NCBI GenBank assembly: GCA_964431655.1 | Contig: CAYSKJ010000095.1 | Coordinates: 1 to 11,981 of the forward strand | Reading direction: 5' to 3' | Source: CAYMEV01 sp964431655 [NCBI: uncultured bacterium] | GTDB lineage: Bacteria > CAYMEV01 | Length of the DNA: 11,981 nucleotides | Notes under the pieces: model-generated | What the model was told of the DNA's origin: nothing | The model's input: the letters and a program-made list of their open reading frames with translations, nothing else | The model's database searches: none | Shown here: in pieces, positions 6,836 through 11,981 of the stretch | How the letters are laid out: every line of letters starts with the position of its first letter | How positions within the stretch are numbered: position 1 is the stretch's first letter | Program-made: the position numbers and the translations under genes

Positions 6836-8557
6836 TTAATCCTCTCTTTTCAGTTTTTCAATTTCCGATTTTATGATTATTTCAGAAAGCTCCGGTACAA
6901 CCTCCCAGCAGATATTTTCAAGGATTTTGGAGGCTTTTTCTTCAATTACCTCTATATCTATTTTTTCAACAATCATGCTGGCAGTCTGTTCTAAAAGGGC
7001 TTTTTTTAAATGCTCGTCAAAATTTTTAAGAAAAATTTCATGAACCTTTACATCCTCCAGTTGCTTCTTGAGAAGATTGTCCAGTATTGATGGGATGGTT
7101 TCCCAGAGGACCTCTTCTGTTCTTTTTTCCAGGACCTTGTTTATTGAATCCTGGATAATATCTGAAACGGATGTCTGGAAAAAAGTGACAAGGCCGTTAA
7201 TCTTGGTGGTAAGCTCATGCTTAAGCTCAGCCATTTCCCTTGTGAAATCTTTTCTATCAATCAGAGAAGCATGGTCCTGGCTTAGTGCTTCCTTCTGGGG
7301 ATAGAATTTAGAGCCTGGGAGGAACTCAATTGTATCCTCAAGGCTTTCTTCAGCTTCTTCAAAGGGTTCACCCTGGCCTTGACTATCTGCTGTTTCAGAA
7401 GAGGGTGGACTGCTTTCAATGGTGTAATCCTTGGAAGACTCCTCCAGTTCGGAATCGGTTTCCATGTAGGATTCCAGGGTTGGTTCTTCCCTTGGTTCCA
7501 CGTCCTGAGCTATCATATCACGGTCCGATCCGGATGATTCTATGCTGTTGTCCATAGAGGCAATCTCAAGAATTTCTTCTTCTTCCTCAAGAACGCTATC
7601 TTCTTCAGCATTGCCGATTACATCGCCGGCTTCGTATTCAGCCATCAGGATTTCTTCTTCTCCGGCATCTTCTTCCCCGAGGTCTTCAGCGGCTTCATCA
7701 TAATCTGGCTGTTCATGAACCAGAGTGCCTTTCTTTATTTTTACAAGTTCTTCTTCATCCAGTTCCACAGTCTCGTCTTTTTTTATCTCAATATCATCCT
7801 CAGGATGCTCATCCTCTTCAGGAGCTTCATCGGCAATATCCTCTTCCTCCGCAGGAATATCCGAATCTGTGAAAAAAGGCTCCTCACTTTTATCAACATC
7901 GCTTATTACAGCAATCTCATCCTCTTCGATTTCAGCTTCGGTTTCCTGGTCAGGGTCATTGAAAAGGAAATCTTCTTCCTCTACAAAATCCAGTTCATCC
8001 GGCTTAATCTCTTCCTCCTCAAACAGGAATTCATCCTCCCGCTCTGGCTCCTGGAAATTATCATACTGAGAGACCGGTTCGTCAAAAAGTGTCTCTTCAG
8101 CTTCTCTAATTTCTTCCTGATTTTCATTTAATGCATTGTTCCATTCATCAACGGTGCTATTATTGATTTCCTTTGAGCTTAAGATCGGGTTTCCATTTTT
8201 GGCAAAATTTATAATATTAAGAAAAAATTCTGATTCGAAGGGTTTTCTAAAAAATCCGCTGGCTCCTATGGAATTTGCAAGGGAGGGATCAAAGTCTTCA
8301 AAGGTTCCCCATATAAGGTAGATTGGTGCATCAGCATATTTCTCTTTTTTTCTTATTTCTTTAAGCATGTCATAGCCGGTATTGTCAGGAAGGTTAACAT
8401 CAAGAAACAAAAGGTCAATGTCATTATCTTCAAGCAATTCAAATGCGTGGACAGAGTCAGAGGAAAGGAAAATATCAATTCCCTCGATGTCCTTGACGGT
8501 AAGCTCAACAACCTTTTGGATCGTTTTACTATCATCTACCAGTAATATATTATACAC
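6836..8557 (-). CDS. Response regulator with long acidic linker and helical C-terminal domain
   Basis: This 573-residue protein opens with a receiver domain (1-122). It has Asp8-Asp9 for metal binding, phospho-acceptor Asp53, and Lys105 in GFFRKPF. The switch Thr/Ser expected after the fourth strand is replaced by Trp83 within IWGTFEDFD, so the switch may be atypical. Residues about 125-436 are a disordered, Glu/Asp-dominated linker containing repeated Phe-Leu-Phe motifs. Residues 437-573 are a predicted alpha-helical, partly coiled region with two copies of a Trp-Glu-x-x-Pro unit (Trp485 and Trp551). There is no DNA-binding, GGDEF or kinase domain, so output is probably by protein-protein contact. 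The start is GTG at 8557, six bases after AAGGAGG. That site overlaps the stop of the upstream 123-residue gene, implying coupled translation. The receiver assignment is secure; the partner and process are unknown. Similar architectures occur, as far as I recall, in Deltaproteobacteria-like genomes. Confidence 0.85.
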   Translation of the reverse strand: MYNILLVDDSKTIQKVVELTVKDIEGIDIFLSSDSVHAFELLEDNDIDLLFLDVNLPDNTGYDMLKEIRKKEKYADAPIYLIWGTFEDFDPSLANSIGASGFFRKPFESEFFLNIINFAKNGNPILSSKEINNSTVDEWNNALNENQEEIREAEETLFDEPVSQYDNFQEPEREDEFLFEEEEIKPDELDFVEEEDFLFNDPDQETEAEIEEDEIAVISDVDKSEEPFFTDSDIPAEEEDIADEAPEEDEHPEDDIEIKKDETVELDEEELVKIKKGTLVHEQPDYDEAAEDLGEEDAGEEEILMAEYEAGDVIGNAEEDSVLEEEEEILEIASMDNSIESSGSDRDMIAQDVEPREEPTLESYMETDSELEESSKDYTIESSPPSSETADSQGQGEPFEEAEESLEDTIEFLPGSKFYPQKEALSQDHASLIDRKDFTREMAELKHELTTKINGLVTFFQTSVSDIIQDSINKVLEKRTEEVLWETIPSILDNLLKKQLEDVKVHEIFLKNFDEHLKKALLEQTASMIVEKIDIEVIEEKASKILENICWEVVPELSEIIIKSEIEKLKRED

Positions 8558-8563
8558 TTTTGC

Positions 8564-8570
8564 CCTCCTT
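8564..8570 (-). promoter_or_regulatory. Strong Shine-Dalgarno overlapping a stop codon
   Basis: On the minus strand AAGGAGG begins within the TAA stop of the 123-residue gene and ends six bases before the GTG of the response regulator. It decides the GTG start and indicates that the two proteins are translated from one message with coupling. Confidence 0.85.
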
Positions 8571-8940
8571 ATTTTGACAAGGAATACTTAAGCAATGCAT
8601 AGTATTCATCATCCACTTTGTGGTAAATTAATCCAGTAAAGCATATGCTTTTATTATAGAATATATCTCCAGGGATTTCAATATAATTTTTATGCAAATT
8701 TACGATGTCAACAAATGAGCTGAAGGAAAGTATTCTGCTGTCTTTAAGCATAATATAACTGCTATAGCTGGTCCGGTCAGAAACCAGATATCTTGCAGTG
8801 ATATCATAAATATCGATGTTTTGCATGCTACCGGCAGTGAATATATCCACGGACTTGCACTGGTTTATGGATACAGCTATATTATAATTTGATATCCTCA
8901 GTAAAATTGCGCTGGAATATTCTTCACCCATATCATACAT
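8569..8940 (-). CDS. Small protein of unknown function, possibly divergent CheW-like
   Basis: I do not recognise this 123-residue protein with confidence. It is a beta-rich, soluble sequence with no signal peptide or membrane segment. The pattern is ILLRISNYNIAVSINQC near the start, then SYIMLKDSRILSFSSFVDIV in the middle, then an Ile-Pro segment followed by FTGLIYHKVDDEYYALLK. This resembles the order of strands in CheW-like scaffolds, but CheW is usually 140-170 residues and no diagnostic motif is present, so this is inference. The gene lies 22 bases after the DUF72 stop and 11 bases before the response regulator start, so all three are probably co-transcribed. The ATG at 8940 lacks a clear Shine-Dalgarno and sits in a 12-bp palindrome. 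An ATG three codons later (8931) is an alternative. A CheW-type adaptor beside a receiver protein would make sense functionally. Confidence 0.72.
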   Translation of the reverse strand: MYDMGEEYSSAILLRISNYNIAVSINQCKSVDIFTAGSMQNIDIYDITARYLVSDRTSYSSYIMLKDSRILSFSSFVDIVNLHKNYIEIPGDIFYNKSICFTGLIYHKVDDEYYALLKYSLSK

Positions 8941-8950
8941 GCTATAGCAT
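8939..8950. repeat. 12-bp perfect palindrome at the start of the 123-residue gene
   Basis: ATGCTATAGCAT is self-complementary and overlaps the ATG of the small gene, within the 22-base gap after the DUF72 gene. It could be an operator or an RNA hairpin masking the start, or chance. Confidence 0.5.
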
Positions 8951-8962
8951 AATTCAAAAATT

Positions 8963-9754
8963 TCAACAATTATTTATCAGTTCTTTCAGCATTAAGGCAT
9001 TTTTCACTGAATTAGCCATAAAATGATTATTAAAGAAGATAAAAGTTTCCCTGGAGGCTTTTGATATTCTGCTGATCTTCGGAATCCATGTTCTTAGTTC
9101 ATCCTTAGAATAGCTGTAATTATACCTTTCATAGGCTTGCTTATGATTATACCATTTTTCCCTGTTTCTTCCATGGAACCTTATATACCCGCAATCACCT
9201 GTAAGATGCGGTTTTGGTTCCGGAAGGCCCTGTATATCCGGATAGTCTGAAGAGCAAAGGAGTACCTGCCTTGAAGCTAATAATTGTACATTATTCCGGC
9301 TATACCAGGTATTGTTCCTGAATTCGCAAAAGAATGGGCAGGGCTGAAATTGTTCTCTGAGCCTTAAAAGGTAGTCCATATTTTCCCTGGTAAAAGCAAA
9401 AGAAAATGGGAACTGAAAAAGAATGCCAAGGAAAAGATCCCTTTCATCAAATGGTTTTACTGCATCCCTGAAAGTTATGATATCATCCGCTGAATAATCC
9501 CTCTTATGAGTGAAAATATGGGTTGCCTTCATGGTTACGCTTATTTGTCCCCAGGAATTCATGATGAAGACTGAAGAACTTCTGGCCCGGGGGAGCCTGT
9601 AATAGGAATAATTTAGTTCAAGGATATCAAAATAATGAGAATAGAATTGAGCCCTGTCTTTAAAGGAAAGGTCATTTGGATAAAACGGGCCTACCCAGTC
9701 TTTGTAGTAATACCCGGAGGTTCCTATCCTGATTTTGGGATTGTCTTCTGCCAA
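8963..9754 (-). CDS. DUF72 (YecE-like) family protein
   Basis: This is a full-length, 263-residue member of the DUF72/YecE family. These are TIM-barrel proteins, cytoplasmic and without a settled biochemical role. Family marks run in order: IGTSGYYYKDWVGPFYP (10-26), LELNYSYYRLP (45-55), CEFRNNTWY around Glu144, YIRFHGR around His194, a Tyr/Arg-rich stretch after it, and FFNNHF near the C-terminus, followed by the closing helix. No key segment is missing. The start is TTG at 9754, six bases after AGGAAGG on the minus strand; the domain begins only about eight residues in, so no later start fits. It is the first gene of a minus-strand operon with the 123-residue protein and the response regulator, preceded by a plausible promoter. 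The link between DUF72 and signalling is unexplained and may be only shared transcription. Confidence 0.93.
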   Translation of the reverse strand: MAEDNPKIRIGTSGYYYKDWVGPFYPNDLSFKDRAQFYSHYFDILELNYSYYRLPRARSSSVFIMNSWGQISVTMKATHIFTHKRDYSADDIITFRDAVKPFDERDLFLGILFQFPFSFAFTRENMDYLLRLREQFQPCPFFCEFRNNTWYSRNNVQLLASRQVLLCSSDYPDIQGLPEPKPHLTGDCGYIRFHGRNREKWYNHKQAYERYNYSYSKDELRTWIPKISRISKASRETFIFFNNHFMANSVKNALMLKELINNC

Positions 9755-9760
9755 AATTAA

Positions 9761-9767
9761 CCTTCCT
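9761..9767 (-). promoter_or_regulatory. Shine-Dalgarno for DUF72 TTG start
   Basis: AGGAAGG on the minus strand lies six bases before the TTG at 9754 and supports that start. Confidence 0.55.
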
Positions 9768-9779
9768 ATTTATTGCATT

Positions 9780-10304
9780 ATGCTGTATATTATATTAAAA
9801 ATTTTCCTGGATGAAAGGTATTTCATTTTGTTTAAAAGGCTAAAAGCAAATATCATCCATATTATGAATATTGACCCTGACCCCCGTTCAATCGCCTTAG
9901 CTTTTTCTGTTGGAGTGTTTGTTACCCTTACGCCCTTTTACGGCATTCATTTCTGGATAGTAATACTTTTATCCACCCTTTTCCGGCTTAATCATTTGGC
10001 ATGCCTTACCGGTTCCCTTGTAAATATTCCCCCGGTAGCACCCCTGGTATATACAGTATCATATATTATCGGCCGGAATATTACCGGCTCAGGAATAGGA
10101 ATTGAAGAAGCATCGGTGAGCCTGGATCATCTCATATCAGGCAATTTAAGCCAGGCTTACAGGTCAATAGGCATTGAACTTTTTTTTTCAAGCTTTATGA
10201 CCCTTCTGGTCGGTTGTATCGTATTCGGTTCTCTTGTTTCTTTTATAAGTTACAGGATAATGCTTGCTTTTTTAAGGAAAGTTAAGGGAGGATCAGGTGA
10301 ATAG
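9780..10304 (+). CDS. DUF2062 family membrane protein
   Basis: From the ATG at 9780 this encodes 174 residues. DUF2062 proteins are small inner-membrane proteins of unknown function. The family pattern is visible: a charged N-terminal helix, then IALAFSVGVFVTLTPFYGIHFW (38-59), a second hydrophobic region with Asn82-Ile-Pro-Pro (82-85) where the family often has Asn-Pro, and a C-terminal membrane segment at about 133-165. The start is uncertain. ATG 9780 has no Shine-Dalgarno. TTG 9735 would add 15 residues, overlap the divergent DUF72 gene, and has GGAGG 14 bases upstream, which is too far. ATG 9864 would remove the N-terminal helix. I chose 9780 because the family similarity begins just after it. 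The stop overlaps the mutL start by 8 bases, so mutL translation is probably coupled to it. Confidence 0.82.
   Translation: MLYIILKIFLDERYFILFKRLKANIIHIMNIDPDPRSIALAFSVGVFVTLTPFYGIHFWIVILLSTLFRLNHLACLTGSLVNIPPVAPLVYTVSYIIGRNITGSGIGIEEASVSLDHLISGNLSQAYRSIGIELFFSSFMTLLVGCIVFGSLVSFISYRIMLAFLRKVKGGSGE
9789..9817 (-). promoter_or_regulatory. Candidate sigma70-type promoter of the DUF72 operon
   Basis: On the minus strand a perfect -10 TATAAT (9794-9789) is preceded after 17 bases by CTTTCA (9817-9812), a weak -35 with three of six matches. A transcript from near 9782 would carry the AGGAAGG ribosome site and reach the TTG at 9754. The elements lie inside the first codons of the divergent DUF2062 gene. 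AT-rich DNA can give such a match by chance. Confidence 0.45.
10286..10291 (+). promoter_or_regulatory. Shine-Dalgarno for mutL GTG start
   Basis: GGGAGG lies five bases before the GTG at 10297, inside the end of the DUF2062 gene. It agrees with the MutL N-terminus expected from the family. Confidence 0.75.
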
Positions 10305-11981
10305 GATAAAATTGCTTCCGGACTCGGTAATAGGTCAAATAAAAGCTGGAGAAGTAATTGAAAGGCCCGCATCAGTTGTCAAGGAGCTGGTGGAGAACTC
10401 CATTGATGCCGGCTGTGATGAGATAAGGGTTGAGATAATGGATGGGGGGAAAAAGCTGATCAGAGTCATGGATAATGGCCATGGAATATTTACTGATGAT
10501 GTGCCCCTTGCATTCTTCAGGCATTCCACTTCCAAGATAGATAAAATGGAGGATATCTCCAGCATTATAAGTTATGGCTTCAGGGGCGAAGCCCTGGCGT
10601 CGGTAGCAATATGCTCTCATTGTGTCCTTACAAGCAAAACTGAGGAAGAGGAAACTGGAACACGTATCATATATCATTTCGGAGCCCCGGTCCTGTGTGA
10701 AAAAGTGTCTTTCAACCGGGGGACAATGGTGGAAGTAACGGATATTTTCAGGGAAATTCCAGCAAGGAGAAAATTTCTTAAAGCATCCTACCGTGAAAGA
10801 TACCATATCTATTCGGTATTTAAACAGCTGAGCATCCCCAACTCCCAGATTTCTTTCCGCCTGGAATCTGACCTCAGGGAAACCTTTTTCTTTCAGCCCA
10901 GAGAAAGCAGTTTGAAAAGGATACAGGATGTGCTGAACATGAGAGAATGTGAACTGATACACGGTTCTTTTGAACGGGACAATTACAGGGCAAGTCTTTT
11001 CCTTCCCAAAGAAAGCTCTGTTTCAGCCCGGGCCAGTGCCAGCTATATTTATGTTAATCGAAGGTTTGTGAAGATACCCCTGCTGATGTACAATATGAAA
11101 GAACTTATGTCAACTGCCTATGCAAAGAACGAAAAGCCTTTCTACATACTGATGCTGGATATACAGCCCCAGGAGATAGATGTGAACGCTCATCCACAGA
11201 AACTGGAGGTCCGATGTGAAAATGTCTTGAAATTGATAGCCTTCATAAAAGAGGCTTTTGAAAACTTAGCTAAGAGATATTATTCAGGTATCTCTTTTAA
11301 GGATAAAGCCTCTGATAACTGCCTGAACTGCCTGTCTTCCGGAAAAACTTATGATGATCCCGACAGACATCTCACAGACTTTATCAACAGGGAGCTTTTT
11401 ATGGGCGAGCCTGCCGAGGTCCCCAGCCGTCAGGCCGGTCTTTTCAGCGGGGATATAAGGATTATAGGCCAGGTTTTTTCCTCCTATATCATTGCTGAAT
11501 ATAATGAAAAATTATACCTTGTAGACCAGCATGCACTTTATGAAGAGTATCGTTACGAATACCTTATGAAAAGCTATAAAGCCAGGGAAAAGAACGCTTT
11601 TACCTTTCTTTCCCCCCTGATTTTTGATATTGGTGCTGAAAATGCTGAAATTGTGATGAAATTCCAGGATATGATCAGCTCTCTGGGCTTTGAAATGGAG
11701 GTCTTCAGTAATAATAGCATTATTGTCAGAAAAATCCCGTATATACTGAGAACGGGCAATACCTCTCTTATAATAAGCGATATTATTAATAATCTGAGGG
11801 AAAGAGAAGATTTAAATCTGGAAAAGCTCATAGGAAAAATACTATCAAGTGTTGCCTGTCATACCAGTCTTAGGGCAAACTATGAATTAACGCCCTCGCA
11901 CCAGAAATTTTTAAGCAGGATGCTGTTCAGTCTGGAAAAACCGAAATGTCCCCATAACAGGCCTGTTTTTATTGAACTTGA
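10297..11981 (+). CDS. mutL: DNA mismatch repair protein MutL, endonuclease type, 3'-truncated
   Basis: MutL links mismatch recognition by MutS to strand removal. The frame from GTG 10297 is open to the right edge (561 codons, no stop), probably lacking only the last few residues. The N-terminal GHKL ATPase shows catalytic Glu30 and Asn34 in KELVENSIDAG, DNGHGI at 59-64, and YGFRGEAL at 93-100. NAHPQKLEVR follows near the end of the transducer domain. A linker of about 60 residues leads to the C-terminal domain. That domain carries the metal-binding endonuclease motif DQHA(x)2E(x)4E (Asp410 to Glu421), plus ACHTSLRA (520-527) and CPHNRP (551-556), close variants of the usual ACHxAxRA and CPHGRP. 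This indicates a nicking MutL, as in bacteria without MutH. It is coupled to the DUF2062 gene by an 8-base overlap. Neither mutS nor mutH is in the window. Confidence 0.96.
   Translation, partial: MNRIKLLPDSVIGQIKAGEVIERPASVVKELVENSIDAGCDEIRVEIMDGGKKLIRVMDNGHGIFTDDVPLAFFRHSTSKIDKMEDISSIISYGFRGEALASVAICSHCVLTSKTEEEETGTRIIYHFGAPVLCEKVSFNRGTMVEVTDIFREIPARRKFLKASYRERYHIYSVFKQLSIPNSQISFRLESDLRETFFFQPRESSLKRIQDVLNMRECELIHGSFERDNYRASLFLPKESSVSARASASYIYVNRRFVKIPLLMYNMKELMSTAYAKNEKPFYILMLDIQPQEIDVNAHPQKLEVRCENVLKLIAFIKEAFENLAKRYYSGISFKDKASDNCLNCLSSGKTYDDPDRHLTDFINRELFMGEPAEVPSRQAGLFSGDIRIIGQVFSSYIIAEYNEKLYLVDQHALYEEYRYEYLMKSYKAREKNAFTFLSPLIFDIGAENAEIVMKFQDMISSLGFEMEVFSNNSIIVRKIPYILRTGNTSLIISDIINNLREREDLNLEKLIGKILSSVACHTSLRANYELTPSHQKFLSRMLFSLEKPKCPHNRPVFIEL

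Noticed and set aside
7725-8069. Plus-strand reading frame of 114 codons made almost wholly of Ser runs
   Set aside because: It is the antisense shadow of Glu/Asp codons in the acidic linker of the minus-strand response regulator; composition alone explains it.
7715-8131. Plus-strand 138-codon frame rich in Phe, Leu and Ile that might suggest a membrane protein
   Set aside because: The hydrophobic appearance arises from reading the GAA/GAG-rich linker in an antisense frame.
9735-9779. TTG at 9735 as the DUF2062 start
   Set aside because: It would overlap the divergent DUF72 gene, its nearest GGAGG is 14 bases away, and the added 15 residues are not part of the family pattern. It remains possible.
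10372-10962. Minus-strand open frame of 196 codons
   Set aside because: It is antisense to the MutL ATPase domain, whose motifs are unmistakable.
1-11981. tRNA, rRNA, CRISPR array, insertion sequence or phage genes
   Set aside because: No cloverleaf, spaced repeats, transposase or terminal repeats were seen, and coding sequence fills nearly all of the window.

Overview
This is a very compact bacterial window of about 40% GC by eye. It holds ten protein-coding genes and no gap longer than about 25 bases. There is no recognisable RNA gene, insertion sequence, prophage or CRISPR array. The gene set (ApbE lipoprotein, BchE-type B12/radical-SAM enzymes, an endonuclease-type MutL, and a response regulator with a long acidic linker and a helical Trp-Glu-x-x-Pro tail) suggests a free-living, probably anaerobic bacterium. 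The response regulator resembles proteins I associate with Deltaproteobacteria, Nitrospirota and related uncultured phyla. That placement is inference and weak.

Region 1 (1-6824, plus strand) is one tight operon of five genes: nnrD/nnrE-type bifunctional NAD(P)HX repair enzyme (5' end cut by the window), apbE, two consecutive B12-binding radical SAM enzymes, and a YihY/BrkB-family membrane protein. The junctions are a 14 bp overlap, a 2 bp gap, a 5 bp gap and a 17 bp overlap, so translational coupling is likely. The first two genes handle cofactors (NAD(P)H repair, covalent FMN attachment). The next three may form a unit that modifies and places a membrane-associated product, but the substrate cannot be read from the sequence.

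Region 2 (6836-9754, minus strand) is a three-gene operon read right to left: a DUF72 (YecE-like) protein, a 123-residue protein with a possible divergent CheW-like pattern, and a 573-residue response regulator. The regulator's Shine-Dalgarno overlaps the stop codon of the 123-residue gene. A candidate promoter with a TATAAT -10 lies just upstream of the DUF72 gene, inside the divergent DUF2062 gene.

Region 3 (9780-11981, plus strand) holds a DUF2062 membrane protein overlapping mutL by 8 bp. MutL is cut by the right edge just short of its C-terminus and carries the endonuclease motifs of MutH-independent mismatch repair.

Five of the nine visible start codons are TTG or GTG. They are chosen from Shine-Dalgarno position, signal peptide or domain extent. 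The most unusual items are the response regulator architecture with its small partner, the tandem radical SAM pair within the ApbE/YihY operon, and long G tracts inside two enzyme genes at conserved glycine motifs.
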